A DNA stretch of 64,000 nt. It comes from Zoogloea sp041908905. Its GTDB lineage: Bacteria > Pseudomonadota > Gammaproteobacteria > Burkholderiales > Rhodocyclaceae. The stretch lies in assembly GCF_041908905.1 (NCBI RefSeq), contig NZ_JAYREK010000007.1:1-64000 (forward strand), given 5' to 3'. The number at the start of each line of letters is the position of its first letter. The stretch's first letter is position 1. Below are positions 24,482 through 33,949 of the stretch, one piece after another. The notes beneath the pieces were generated by a model. The model was not told where the DNA came from and did not search any database. It worked only from the letters and a program-made list of their open reading frames with translations. Made by a program: the position numbers and the translations under genes.

Positions 24482-25539
24482 TTGCGCACCGCGGGAGCGG
24501 CCGCCCGGGCAAAGTGACGGGCGTACCGCAAGAGCATGTCTTCCAGGAAAAGCCGGGCATTGAGCGGATGCTGGGCTACCCGCCGGGCCTGATTGATCTC
24601 ATTGTAACAGGCCAGTGCGCTGTCAATCGTCATGCGATCGGCCAGCCTGTGAAGGATATCGTGCTCGGCCGGAAAGAAACGCAGCGGCCCCCCCAGGCGC
24701 AGGCTGGAGAGGTCGGCGATCCAGCGCTGCATCCAGCTCACCAGGGTGTTCATGTCGAAGCCCGCGGCGAGGGACTCCTTGCCCTTCAGCCAGGCCTCCC
24801 ACTCGCCGGCGAGGCGCAGCGGGGCCTTGCCCGGAATGGCCGCTATGTCGGTGACGAAGCGCTTGCGGCCGGCGGCCCCGCCGCCTTCAGCGAGGGCTGC
24901 GGCGGCCAGCGGCATGCCGCCTGCGAAGGCCAGCAGCGATGCGGCGTCGGGCGTCTTGCGCTCGACCAGCCAGCGTGCCGCCTGCTCGCCGGCCGGGCGC
25001 GGAAAGGCCCAGGTCTGGCAGCGGCTGCGGATGGTCGGCAGCAGCCGCTTCGGCGACGACGAGATCAGGATGAACAGCACGTTGGTGGTCGGCTCTTCGA
25101 GGAGCTTGAGCAGCGCGTTGGCGGTGTAGAGGTTCATCGCCTCGGCCGGGTCGACGATCGCCACCCGCTGGCTGCCCCGGTGCCCGCCGGTGGTCAGGGC
25201 CTGCTGGAGGTCGCGGATCTGCTCGATGACGATCTGCCGGCTGGCGGCCTTGCCGCCTTCGGGTTTTTCGGGGGCGTCGTCGGGAGTCTCCCGGTCGGCT
25301 TCGGGGATGACCCGGATCAGGTCGGGGTGATTGCCGGCGATGCGCCACAGGCAGTCTTCGCAGCCGCCGCAGGCGTGGCCGTCCGAGCCGGGCCGGGCGC
25401 ACAGCACCCGGGCCGCCAGGGCTTCGGCGAAATCCCGCTTGCCGCCGCCGGCCGGGCCCGCGAAGAGCAGCGCGTGGGGCATCCGGCCGGCGCTGTCGAG
25501 CACCCGCCGCCAGAGGCCGGCCTGCCACTCGAAGATCAT
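24478..25539 (-). CDS. holB: DNA polymerase III delta' subunit
   Basis: The 353-aa clamp-loader subunit has a P-loop-like GPAGGGKRD (28-36), the zinc-binding cysteines in CARPGSDGHACGGCEDC and the sensor segment LFILISSSPKRLLPTIRSRC. Delta' helps load the sliding clamp during replication. The P-loop lacks the usual Thr/Ser after Lys, in line with delta' not hydrolysing ATP. The start overlaps the tmk stop by four bases and the end overlaps pilZ by four, so translation of all three is coupled. Confidence 0.94.
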   Translation of the reverse strand: MIFEWQAGLWRRVLDSAGRMPHALLFAGPAGGGKRDFAEALAARVLCARPGSDGHACGGCEDCLWRIAGNHPDLIRVIPEADRETPDDAPEKPEGGKAASRQIVIEQIRDLQQALTTGGHRGSQRVAIVDPAEAMNLYTANALLKLLEEPTTNVLFILISSSPKRLLPTIRSRCQTWAFPRPAGEQAARWLVERKTPDAASLLAFAGGMPLAAAALAEGGGAAGRKRFVTDIAAIPGKAPLRLAGEWEAWLKGKESLAAGFDMNTLVSWMQRWIADLSSLRLGGPLRFFPAEHDILHRLADRMTIDSALACYNEINQARRVAQHPLNARLFLEDMLLRYARHFARAAAPAVRK

Positions 25540-26153
25540 CGGAAGCACACCGCGGTGACGATCGCCTCGACCTCGGCGCGGATCTCGTCGGGGCTGCGGC
25601 TCGCGTCGATCAGGCGGACCCGCCGCGGGTCGGCCGCGGCCCGGCGCAGGTAGGCGGCACGGACGCGCTGGAAGAAGTCGGCCTGCTCGCGCTCGAAGCG
25701 GTCCGGGGCCTGGCCGGTGCCGGCGAGGCGGCGTGCGGCGACGGCCGGGTCGAGGTCGAAGATCAGGGTCAGGTCGGGCTGGAGATCGGGGTGCACCCAG
25801 CGCTCCAGCGCCGCGAAGCGCCCTTCGTCGAGGCCGCGCCCGCCCACCTGGTAGGCGTAGGTGGCGTCGGTGAAGCGGTCGGACACCACCCACTTGCCTG
25901 CCGCCAGGGAGGGCTCGATGAGGGCCGCCAGGTGCTCGCGCCGGGCGGCGAACATCAGCATGGCTTCGGTCTCGAGGTGCATCGGCTCGTGGAGCAGGAT
26001 CTCGCGCAGCTTCTCGCCGAGGGGGGTGCCGCCCGGTTCGCGGGTCTGCACGACCGGGATGCCGCGGGATTCGATGAGCGCCACGGCCGCGGCGATCTGG
26101 CTGCTCTTGCCGGCGCCGTCGATGCCTTCAAAGGTGATGAAGCGGGATTTCAC
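25536..26153 (-). CDS. tmk: thymidylate kinase
   Basis: The 205-aa enzyme phosphorylates dTMP to dTDP. It has the P-loop FEGIDGAGKSSQ (8-19), the TREPGGTPLGE segment and the DRFTDATYAYQ motif typical of bacterial Tmk. The start is GTG at 26153, overlapping the mltG stop (GTGA). It sits in the order mltG-tmk-holB shared by many proteobacteria. Confidence 0.95.
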   Translation of the reverse strand: MKSRFITFEGIDGAGKSSQIAAAVALIESRGIPVVQTREPGGTPLGEKLREILLHEPMHLETEAMLMFAARREHLAALIEPSLAAGKWVVSDRFTDATYAYQVGGRGLDEGRFAALERWVHPDLQPDLTLIFDLDPAVAARRLAGTGQAPDRFEREQADFFQRVRAAYLRRAAADPRRVRLIDASRSPDEIRAEVEAIVTAVCFR

Positions 26154-27151
26154 GGGTTGCGTTTCCGGATGTACTGGGCGACCGCCCGGTTGTGTTCTTC
26201 GAGGGTGCGGGAGAACTCGCTGGAGCCGTCGCCGCGGGCGACGAAATACAGGTAGTCGGTGGCCGGCGGGTTGAGCGCCGCGCGCAGGGCCGCCACGCCG
26301 GGCATGGCGATCGGCGTGGGCGGCAGGCCGGGCCGGGTGTAGGTGTTGTAGGCGGTGTCGGTGAGCAGGTCGCGCTTGCGCAGGTTGCCGTCGAAGGCCT
26401 CGCCGAGCCCATAGATCACCGTCGGGTCGGTCTGCAGCAGCATGCCGCTCTTCAGGCGGTTGACGAACACCGAGGCCACCATTGGGCGGTCGGCGGCCTG
26501 GCCGGTTTCCTTCTCGACGATGGAGGCCATCGTGAGGGCCTGGTAGGGGTTCTGGTAGGGAAGCCCCCGGGCGCGCTGGGCCCATTCCCGGTCGAGCACG
26601 GCCAGCATGTGGCGATGGGCGCGGCGCAGCACGTCGAGGTCGCTGCTGCGCCGCGAGAAGAGATAGGTGTCGGGGAAGAACAGGCCCTCCGGGTGGCGCG
26701 CAGTGCTGCCGATGCGGGCGAGCAGCTCGGCGTCGCTGAGGCCGGCGCTGTCGTGGCGCAGATCCGGGTGGCGGTCGAGGGCGGCGCGCAGCTGGCGGAA
26801 GTTCCAGCCCTCGATGATCGCCAGCTCCGCCTGGCTCACGTCGCCGCGGGTCAGCTTGGCGAGCAGCGCGAGGGGGGTGAGGCCGGCCTCGACTTCGTAG
26901 CTGCCGGCCTTGATGGCGTGCGCCTGGCGGGTGATCCGCGCCAGCGCCACCAGCACCGCCGGCTGCACGTCGATGCCGGCCTCGACGAGCTGGCGGGCCA
27001 CCTGGCGCATCGACGAACCCGGCTCGATGGTGAAATCCAGCGGGCTGGCAGCCAGCCGCAGCGGCCGGTGGGCGTACCAGGCCAGCGCCCCCGCGACACA
27101 GGCGGCCACGGCCAGCAGGACGGCCAGCAGGCGAAACAATACTGACTTCAT
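26150..27151 (-). CDS. mltG: endolytic transglycosylase MltG
   Basis: The 333-aa protein has one N-terminal membrane helix (about 5-26), a LysM-like region and the YceG catalytic domain; the catalytic glutamate lies in ASIVEKETGQ. Downstream motifs YNTYTRPGLPPTPI and the FVARGDGSSEFS segment are typical. MltG cuts nascent peptidoglycan strands and is thought to end glycan chain elongation. It is the first gene of the operon mltG-tmk-holB-pilZ-tatD-ankyrin and is divergent from ygfZ, a common arrangement in betaproteobacteria. Confidence 0.94.
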   Translation of the reverse strand: MKSVLFRLLAVLLAVAACVAGALAWYAHRPLRLAASPLDFTIEPGSSMRQVARQLVEAGIDVQPAVLVALARITRQAHAIKAGSYEVEAGLTPLALLAKLTRGDVSQAELAIIEGWNFRQLRAALDRHPDLRHDSAGLSDAELLARIGSTARHPEGLFFPDTYLFSRRSSDLDVLRRAHRHMLAVLDREWAQRARGLPYQNPYQALTMASIVEKETGQAADRPMVASVFVNRLKSGMLLQTDPTVIYGLGEAFDGNLRKRDLLTDTAYNTYTRPGLPPTPIAMPGVAALRAALNPPATDYLYFVARGDGSSEFSRTLEEHNRAVAQYIRKRNP

Positions 27152-27237
27152 CAGGGAACCAGCGGCGTCGGAAACGAACGAAGGGAGTGTAAAAAGAAAG
27201 CAGGCGCAGCCCTGGATTCACGCTGCAGCCGGCCGCA

Positions 27238-27275
27238 TATAATAGCGCAAAGCGCTTTGAGGCTCCGGCGGAGCC
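27238..27275 (+). promoter_or_regulatory. ygfZ promoter -10, palindrome and leader hairpin
   Basis: In the 150-bp divergent gap there is a perfect -10 TATAAT (27238-27243), a 10-bp palindrome AAAGCGCTTT (27249-27258) and a short hairpin GGCTCC-GGC-GGAGCC (27261-27275) in the presumed leader. No clear -35 was found. Confidence 0.45.
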
Positions 27276-27302
27276 GTTTACCCAACAGGACACCGAACAC
27301 AG

Positions 27303-28337
27303 ATGAACGCAAGCTGGCAAAACCACCTCGCCGCCCAGGGCGCGAGCTTCCCGGATGACTTCTCGGTCTGCTTTGGCGCCGACGAACGGCAGGGCGCGAG
27401 CCTGGCTGCCCGGGGCACCGTCGTCGTGCCCCTCGAACACCTGCGGGTGATCCGCGCCACCGGCGAGGACGCCAGCGGCTTCCTGCACAACCTGTTCTCC
27501 AACGACGTCAAGAAGCTGGGCGCCAACGAGGCCCAGCTCAACAGCTTCAACAGCCCCAAGGGCCGCATGCTGGCGAGCATGCTGGTGTGGCGCCAGGGGG
27601 CCGACTACCTGCTGGCCCTGTCCGCCGACATCCACGCCGCGATGCTCAAGAAGCTGTCGATGTACGTGCTGCGCTCCAAGGTGCGCCTGCTCGACGACGG
27701 CTCCGACAGCGTGCTGATCGGCCTGGCGGGCCCCCAGGCCGGCGCCGCCCTCGAAGCCGCCGGCCTCGGCATTCCCGGCGCGCCGCGCACCACCGCCTCC
27801 GGCATCGCCAGCGTGGTGCGCCTCGACGGCGCCCGCTTCGTGGTGTCGGCGCCGGTCTCCGAGGCGGCTGCCCTGTGGGGCAAGTTCGTCGCCGCCGGCG
27901 CCGCGCCCGCCGGCACCCAGGCCTGGCAGTGGCTCGACATCCGCGAGGGCCTGCCCACCGTTACCCTGCCGGTGCAGGAGGAGTTCGTGGCGCAGATGCT
28001 CAACTTCGACCTGATCGGTGGCGTCAGCTTCAACAAGGGCTGCTACCCGGGCCAGGAGATCGTCGCCCGCACCCACTACCTCGGCAAGCTCAAGAAGCGC
28101 ATGTACCGCGTGCATGCCGCCGTCGCCACCCTGCCCGCCGCGGGCACCGATGTCTACGCCCCCGATTTCGGCGACCAGTCCGCCGGCAAGGTGGTGAGCG
28201 CCGCCCCCGCGCCGGAGGGTGGCTACGAGGCCCTCGTGGTGCTGCAGACCTCCAGCGCCGAAGCCGGCCAGGCACACCTCGGCGCCCCGGACGGCCCGGC
28301 CCTCGCCTTCCTGCCGCTGCCTTACAACCTGGGCTGA
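27303..28337 (+). CDS. ygfZ: folate-binding protein YgfZ (iron-sulphur cluster enzyme maintenance)
   Basis: The 344-aa protein is a GcvT-like YgfZ. The signature KGCYPGQEIVARTHYLGK, with its essential cysteine, is at about 241-258. YgfZ binds tetrahydrofolate and supports synthesis or repair of certain Fe-S enzymes such as MiaB. The start ATG at 27303 follows a short leader without a strong ribosome site. It is followed after 9 bp by the DUF4936 gene and then the NRDE gene, an order I recall from Azoarcus-type genomes. Confidence 0.92.
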   Translation: MNASWQNHLAAQGASFPDDFSVCFGADERQGASLAARGTVVVPLEHLRVIRATGEDASGFLHNLFSNDVKKLGANEAQLNSFNSPKGRMLASMLVWRQGADYLLALSADIHAAMLKKLSMYVLRSKVRLLDDGSDSVLIGLAGPQAGAALEAAGLGIPGAPRTTASGIASVVRLDGARFVVSAPVSEAAALWGKFVAAGAAPAGTQAWQWLDIREGLPTVTLPVQEEFVAQMLNFDLIGGVSFNKGCYPGQEIVARTHYLGKLKKRMYRVHAAVATLPAAGTDVYAPDFGDQSAGKVVSAAPAPEGGYEALVVLQTSSAEAGQAHLGAPDGPALAFLPLPYNLG

Positions 28338-28346
28338 GGACACGGT

Positions 28347-28637
28347 TTGAGCCCTTCCCACTATTACATCTACTACCCGGTCCGGATCGGCCTCGAAGCC
28401 GACCTGGCCCGGGTGCTCTACAACGCCCAGTCCGACCTGCAGGCTCGCACCGGCGTCGTCGGGCGTTTCCTGCGCCGGGCCGACGACCCGTGGACCTGGA
28501 TGGAGATCTACGAGAACGTCGCCGACGTGCCCGCCTTCGACACGGCCCTCGAAGAGGCCATCGAGCGCCACGGCTTGCTGCGTTTCGTGGACGAGGGTGG
28601 ACGGCGCCACACCGAGCGCTTCGTTCCATGTGCCTGA
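28347..28637 (+). CDS. DUF4936 family protein
   Basis: The 96-aa cytosolic protein starts at TTG (28347), with GAGG seven bases upstream. It contains YYIYYPV near the N-terminus and WTWMEIYENVAD in the middle, a ferredoxin-like strand-helix pattern typical of the domain. Function unknown. Its last ten bases overlap the NRDE gene, so the two are translationally coupled downstream of ygfZ. Confidence 0.82.
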   Translation: MSPSHYYIYYPVRIGLEADLARVLYNAQSDLQARTGVVGRFLRRADDPWTWMEIYENVADVPAFDTALEEAIERHGLLRFVDEGGRRHTERFVPCA

Positions 28638-29395
28638 TCCTGGTCGCCTGGCAGGCGCACCCCGACTATCCGCTGGTGGTGGCCGCCAACCGGGACGAGT
28701 TCTTCGCCCGCCCGGCGGCGGCGGCCGGCTGGTGGCCGGACCTGCCGGGGGTGTTCGCCGGCCGCGACCTCGAAGCCGGCGGCACCTGGCTGGGGCTCGG
28801 CCGCGCGGGGCGCTTCGCCGGCCTCACCAACTTCCGCGACCCCCAGCGCAACCGGGCGGGCATGCCGTCCCGCGGCGCCCTGGTGGCGGATTTTCTCGGT
28901 GGCCATGAAACCACCGCCGAGGCCCTGGCCCGGCTGCAGCACGAAGGCCCGCGCTACAACGCCTTCAACCTGTTTGTCTCCGACGGCGACACGCTGGGCA
29001 TCTACGAGAGCGAGAGCGGTGCCGCGCGGCTGCTCGAACCCGGCGTGCACGCCCTCTCCAACCACCTGCTCGACACGCCGTGGCCCAAGGTCCGGGCCGG
29101 CAAGGCGCGCCTGTTCCGGGCCCTCGAGGCCCTGCCCGACGACACGCCACTTCTCGAGCTGCTACGGGACGATCGCCCCGCACCCGACGCCGAGCTGCCC
29201 CGCACCGGCGTCAGCCTGGCCTGGGAGCGGATGCTGTCGAGCGCCTTCATCCGCGCGCCCGGCTACGGCACCCGCTGCTCCACCGTGATCCGCCGCGACC
29301 GCCACGGCCAGACCCATGTCCAGGAGACCACCTGGAACGAGGTCGGCCGCGAAACCGGCCGGGTGATCGAGACCTTCCCGCCCACCCGGCCCTGA
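28628..29395 (+). CDS. NRDE family protein (Ser/Thr-rich T10-like)
   Basis: The 255-aa protein begins MCLILVAW and has the name-giving NRDEFFARP (residues 19-27), GGTWLGLGRAGRFAGLTN and LSNHLLDTPWPK. The N-terminal cysteine after Met suggests an Ntn-hydrolase-like fold (TANGO2/NRDE family). TANGO2 homologues are linked to haem trafficking, but the bacterial role is unsettled. It overlaps the DUF4936 gene by ten bases and precedes mfd by 44 bp. Confidence 0.88.
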   Translation: MCLILVAWQAHPDYPLVVAANRDEFFARPAAAAGWWPDLPGVFAGRDLEAGGTWLGLGRAGRFAGLTNFRDPQRNRAGMPSRGALVADFLGGHETTAEALARLQHEGPRYNAFNLFVSDGDTLGIYESESGAARLLEPGVHALSNHLLDTPWPKVRAGKARLFRALEALPDDTPLLELLRDDRPAPDAELPRTGVSLAWERMLSSAFIRAPGYGTRCSTVIRRDRHGQTHVQETTWNEVGRETGRVIETFPPTRP

Positions 29396-29439
29396 CCGCA
29401 CCCCCGTCTGCCGCACTTACCTTCACGCAGCACACCCGC

Positions 29440-32400
29440 ATGACCGCCTCTGCCAGTTCCGCTCCGCTCCTGCTTCCGTCCCTCGCCGCCCTCGCCCAGG
29501 CCAAGCCTGGCCAGCGCCTCGACCTGCCCGCCCTCGCCGGCTCCGCCGACGCGCTGGCGATCGCCCAGCTGGCGCGCCAGGCCGGTGGTGGGCGGATGCT
29601 GGTCGTCGTCACCGCCAATCCGCTGGACGCCCAGCGCCTCTCGGACGAGATCGCCTGGCTGGCCCCGGGCCTGCGCACCCACCTGCTGCCCGACTGGGAG
29701 ACCCTGCCCTACGACAGCTTTTCACCCCACCAGGACCTCATCTCCGAGCGCCTGTCGTCCCTCTACGCGATCAGCCGCGGCGAGGCCGACATCGCCCTGG
29801 TGCCGGCCTCCACGGCGCTGTACCGGCTGGCGCCGCCGGCCTTCCTGGCCGCCTACACCTTCTTCCTCAAGCAGGGCAGCAAGCTGGACGTGGACGGCCT
29901 GCGCCGCCAGATGACCGTGGCGGGCTACGCCCACGTCACCCAGGTGATGTCGCCGGGCGAGTACAGCGTGCGCGGCGGGCTGGTGGACCTCTACCCGATG
30001 GGCGCCGCCCTGCCCTACCGCATCGACCTCTTCGACGACGAGATCGAGAGCATCAAGACCTTCGACCCGGACACCCAGCGCACGGTGTTTCCGGTGCGCG
30101 ACGTGCGCCTGCTGCCGGCCCGGGAGTTCCCGATGGACGAGGCCGGCCGCACCCGCTTCCGCGGCCGCTTCCGCGAGACCTTCGAGGGCGACCCGTCCCG
30201 CTGCACGGTGTACAAGGACGTCTCCAACGGCATCGCGCCGGCGGGCATCGAGTACTACCTGCCGCTGTTCTTCGACGAAACCGCGACCCTCTTCGACTAC
30301 CTGCCCGACAGCAGCGCGATCCTGCTGCACCGCGACGTGCCGGCCGCCATCGAGGCCTTCTGGAAGGACGCCCGCAGCCGCCACCAGCTGCTTGGCGGCG
30401 ACAAGACCCGGCCGATCATGGCGCCGGACCAGCTCTTTTTGTCGGAGGAAGCCTTCTTTGTCGCCCTCAAGGCGCGCGTCCGCCTGGCCCTGCCCGCCGG
30501 CGCCAGCGGCGGCCCCGCCGAGGCGCTGCCCGACGTCTCCGTCGAGCGCAAGGCCACCGACCCGCTGCATCGCCTGAAGGCTTTCTGCGCCGGTTTCCCG
30601 GGCCGTGTGCTGGTGCTCGCCGAATCCGCCGGCCGGCAGCAGACCATCGCCGAATACTTCGCCGAATACGCCCTCAAGCCAGTCCCGAGCGCCGACTTTG
30701 ACGCCTTCGTGGCGGGCGATGGCCGGCTCGCGCTGGGCACCGGCCCCCTCGCCGCCGGCTTCATGCTGCCCGAGGCCGGCCTCGCCGTCGTCACCGAATC
30801 CGAGCTCTACGCCGCCACCGCCCGCAGCCGCACCCGCCGCGACAGCCGCAAGGCCGCCACCATGGAAGGCTGGCTGCGGGATCTGTCCGAACTCAAGCCC
30901 GGCGACCCGGTGGTGCACTCCAGCCACGGCATCGGCCGCTACATGGGCCTGGTGCACATGGACCTGGGCGAAGGCCAGACCGAGTTCCTGCACCTCGAAT
31001 ACGCCAACGGTGACAAGCTCTACGTACCGGTGTCGCAACTGCACGTGATCACCCGCTACGCTGGCGCCGACCCGGAGGCGGTCAACCTGCACACCCTGGG
31101 CTCCGGCCAGTGGGAAAAGGCCAAGAAGAAGGCCGCCCAGCAGGTCCGCGACACCGCCGCCGAGCTGCTCGCCCTCTACGCCCAGCGCGCCGCGCGCAAG
31201 GGCCACCAGTTCGACTTCAAGCAGCACGACCTGGAGGCCTTCGCCGACGGCTTCGGCTTCGAGGAAACCCCCGACCAGCTGGCCGCCATCGAGGCCGTGG
31301 TGGCCGACATGAAGTCCGGCCGGCCGATGGACCGCCTGGTGTGCGGCGACGTGGGCTTCGGCAAGACCGAGGTCGCCCTGCGGGCCGCCTTCATCGCCGT
31401 GGCCGACGGCAAGCAGGTGGTCGTGCTGTGCCCCACCACGCTGCTCGCCGAGCAGCATTACCAGACCTTCGCCGACCGCTTCGCCGACTGGCCGATCAAG
31501 GTGGCCGAGCTGTCCCGCTTCAAGAGCGCCAAGGAACAGGCCGAGGCCATCAAGCAGCTCGGCGAGGGCAAGGTGGACATCCTGATCGGCACCCACCGGC
31601 TGCTGCAGAAGGACGTCACCTTCAAGCGCCTGGGCCTCGTGATCATCGACGAGGAACACCGTTTTGGCGTGCGCCAGAAGGAAGCCCTCAAGGCCCTGCG
31701 CAGCGAGGTGGACATCCTCACCCTCACCGCCACGCCGATCCCGCGCACGCTGGGCCTGGCGCTGGAGGGGCTGCGCGAGTTCTCGGTGATCGCCACTGCG
31801 CCGCAGAAGCGCCTCGCCATCAAGACCTTCGTGCAGCGCTACAGCAAGGGCATCGTCCGCGAAGCGGTGATCCGCGAGTTCAAGCGTGGCGGGCAGGTGT
31901 ACTTTTTGCACAACGAGGTCGAGACCATCGAGAACATGCGCGAGGCCCTCGAGGAGCTGCTGCCCGAGGCCCGCATCGTGATCGGCCACGGCCAGCTGCC
32001 GGAGCGCGAGCTGGAGCGCGTGATGCGCGACTTCACCACGCAGAAGGCCAACCTGCTGCTGTGCACCACCATCATCGAGACCGGCATCAACATCCCGAGC
32101 GCCAACACCATCATCATCAACCGGGCCGACCGCTTCGGCCTCGCCCAGCTGCACCAGTTGCGCGGCCGGGTCGGGCGCTCCCACCACCAGGCCTACGCCT
32201 ACCTCCTCACCGACGCCCACGCCAAGCCCACCGCCCAGGCCCAGAAGCGCCTCGAGGCAATCACCATGATGGAAGAGCTCGGCTCCGGCTTCTACCTGGC
32301 GATGCAGGATCTGGAGATCCGCGGCGCCGGCGAGGTGCTGGGTGAAAACCAGTCCGGCGAGATCCAGCAGGTCGGCGTCAGCCTTTACACCGAGATGCTC

Positions 32401-32895
32401 AAGCGCGCGGTGCGCGACCTGCAGCGCGGCAAGGAGCCCGACCTCAGCCAGCCCCTCGAGGTCGTCTCGGAGATCAAGCTCCACGCCCCGGCCCTGCTCC
32501 CCAACGACTACTGCAGCGACGTGCAGGAGCGCCTGACCCTCTACAAGCGCCTGGCCAACTGCGAGAGCGAGGACGAACTCCAGGCCCTGCAGGAAGAGCT
32601 CATCGACCGCTTCGGCGAGATGCCCCCGCAGACGCGCACGCTGCTCGAAACCCACCGCCTGCGCATGCTGGTCAAGCCCTACGGCGTCGCCAAGATGGAA
32701 GCCTCCGAGAGCCAGATCAGCGTGCAGTTCGACGCCAGCGCCCCGATCGACCCGATGAAGATCATCACGCTGATCCAGAAGGACAAGCAGACCAAGATGT
32801 CCGGCCCCGACAAGCTCGTCCGCAAGATCGCCACTCCCGACCTCAAGGCTCGGGTGGCAGCGGTGAAGGCCCTGCTGGACGCCGTCAAGGCTTGA
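29440..32895 (+). CDS. mfd: transcription-repair coupling factor
   Basis: The 1151-aa protein has the full Mfd layout: an N-terminal UvrB-like part (about 1-340), the RNA polymerase interaction domain (about 480-560; GDPVVHSSHGIGRY), a RecG-like helicase core with Walker A GDVGFGKTEVAL and box IIDEEHRFGV, motif VI near QLRGRVGRS, and the C-terminal D7 domain. Mfd removes RNA polymerase stalled at lesions and recruits UvrA. The chosen ATG at 29440 has no strong ribosome site. It converges on the LOTUS-domain gene with only six bases between them. Confidence 0.96.
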   Translation: MTASASSAPLLLPSLAALAQAKPGQRLDLPALAGSADALAIAQLARQAGGGRMLVVVTANPLDAQRLSDEIAWLAPGLRTHLLPDWETLPYDSFSPHQDLISERLSSLYAISRGEADIALVPASTALYRLAPPAFLAAYTFFLKQGSKLDVDGLRRQMTVAGYAHVTQVMSPGEYSVRGGLVDLYPMGAALPYRIDLFDDEIESIKTFDPDTQRTVFPVRDVRLLPAREFPMDEAGRTRFRGRFRETFEGDPSRCTVYKDVSNGIAPAGIEYYLPLFFDETATLFDYLPDSSAILLHRDVPAAIEAFWKDARSRHQLLGGDKTRPIMAPDQLFLSEEAFFVALKARVRLALPAGASGGPAEALPDVSVERKATDPLHRLKAFCAGFPGRVLVLAESAGRQQTIAEYFAEYALKPVPSADFDAFVAGDGRLALGTGPLAAGFMLPEAGLAVVTESELYAATARSRTRRDSRKAATMEGWLRDLSELKPGDPVVHSSHGIGRYMGLVHMDLGEGQTEFLHLEYANGDKLYVPVSQLHVITRYAGADPEAVNLHTLGSGQWEKAKKKAAQQVRDTAAELLALYAQRAARKGHQFDFKQHDLEAFADGFGFEETPDQLAAIEAVVADMKSGRPMDRLVCGDVGFGKTEVALRAAFIAVADGKQVVVLCPTTLLAEQHYQTFADRFADWPIKVAELSRFKSAKEQAEAIKQLGEGKVDILIGTHRLLQKDVTFKRLGLVIIDEEHRFGVRQKEALKALRSEVDILTLTATPIPRTLGLALEGLREFSVIATAPQKRLAIKTFVQRYSKGIVREAVIREFKRGGQVYFLHNEVETIENMREALEELLPEARIVIGHGQLPERELERVMRDFTTQKANLLLCTTIIETGINIPSANTIIINRADRFGLAQLHQLRGRVGRSHHQAYAYLLTDAHAKPTAQAQKRLEAITMMEELGSGFYLAMQDLEIRGAGEVLGENQSGEIQQVGVSLYTEMLKRAVRDLQRGKEPDLSQPLEVVSEIKLHAPALLPNDYCSDVQERLTLYKRLANCESEDELQALQEELIDRFGEMPPQTRTLLETHRLRMLVKPYGVAKMEASESQISVQFDASAPIDPMKIITLIQKDKQTKMSGPDKLVRKIATPDLKARVAAVKALLDAVKA

Positions 32896-32901
32896 GGGGC
32901 G

Positions 32902-33801
32902 CTAGGAGGCGCTTATCTCCAGGGACCACCGGGGATTCACACGAAAGAAGACCCGTGGGCCACCCTTTGGGGTGGGCTCCTCCTTGATGTCGAAGAGCCC
33001 GGTGGCGAGGACGAGTGATTTCAAGGTCTTGTGGCCGTAGCGCTCCTTTAGGGCTGCGAACTCCGCCGCCGCATGCAGACGCAACAGGTGCCCGGCCAAG
33101 TCCAGCGGAACAAAGCCGTCGTCGCGACCCAGCTGTCGGGCAATGTCGCCGAGCATCATCACCAGCGGGCTGTGCCTCAGCAATTCCAGTTCAAACGCCC
33201 CTGAGCCGAGGTGCTCGGCGAGTTGCCGTCGCCCCTCCTGTAATGCGCTGACCGTCGTGCGCAGATGTTCGAACTCAGGGAGCGCCTTTGCACGCTGGCT
33301 GTCCAGCCAGACATCGGCTTCGGACGTGCTCTTGAGCGATTCGGGATTCCAGCGTGGCAGCAGGTGATGGACGAGTTCGTTGCGCTCCAGAACAATTTCC
33401 GCCAAGTGAGCGCCATGTTGTTCGGCTGAAGCCGCATCGAGGCCTGTGGTGAAGTGAAATGAAAACCATCCCTCGTGCACTTCATCCGGTACAGGCGCCG
33501 CGGAGTCAGCCTCCCGGAGGCTGGACTCAAGGTAGTCGCCGATGAGTTGGCCCATGGTGCGCTTGCTCACCGCTTCCGCACGCTTCGCCAGAAGTTCCGG
33601 AAACTCGCTCTGAAACCCGGCCACCTTGCAGTGCCCAACCAAGAACTTGAGCATCCCCTCCATCTGCTGAAACAGGAGCAGGTTTCGCCCAATCTTGCGC
33701 AGGACTTCGTTGCGCATGCTTTCCAGCGCTGCGGAAGCTGGCTCGTCGGTGTGTTTGCCGTCGTTGCCAGCTTGTCTGGCATTGTGCTGATCTGCCGTCA
33801 T
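32902..33801 (-). CDS. OST-HTH/LOTUS-domain protein of unknown function
   Basis: The 299-aa protein has a helical N-terminal part (about 25-110; GRNLLLFQQMEGMLKFLVGH), a central helical region containing RNELVHHLLPRWN, and a C-terminal OST-HTH/LOTUS-like winged helix (about 245-295; LKERYGHKTLKSLVLATGLF). LOTUS domains bind RNA, often G-quadruplexes; bacterial ones are little studied. RNELVHH resembles the R-x4-HH region of HEPN-like folds, but this was not established. GC content and codon use are lower than in mfd and lysC, and the gene lies between mfd and a tRNA-Ser, so it may have been gained at the tRNA. Confidence 0.65.
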   Translation of the reverse strand: MTADQHNARQAGNDGKHTDEPASAALESMRNEVLRKIGRNLLLFQQMEGMLKFLVGHCKVAGFQSEFPELLAKRAEAVSKRTMGQLIGDYLESSLREADSAAPVPDEVHEGWFSFHFTTGLDAASAEQHGAHLAEIVLERNELVHHLLPRWNPESLKSTSEADVWLDSQRAKALPEFEHLRTTVSALQEGRRQLAEHLGSGAFELELLRHSPLVMMLGDIARQLGRDDGFVPLDLAGHLLRLHAAAEFAALKERYGHKTLKSLVLATGLFDIKEEPTPKGGPRVFFRVNPRWSLEISAS

Positions 33802-33906
33802 GTTGGGACCGCATCAATTCGGCGCCAGTCCGGTCATCAAGGTGGGAGGGATAGCCGGTAGAAGTCGCTGAAACAAACTCATCGGGCAGGCAACCCTGGA
33901 AAAGCA

Positions 33907-33932
33907 AAAAGCCCTGATTTCTCAGGGCTTTG
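33907..33932 (-). terminator. Rho-independent terminator after tRNA-Ser
   Basis: Read on the minus strand, AAAGCCCTGA pairs with TCAGGGCTTT around GAAA and is followed by further T residues. It lies 18 bp behind the tRNA 3' end. Confidence 0.8.
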
Positions 33933-33949
33933 CGCTTGAAACTAGGTCT

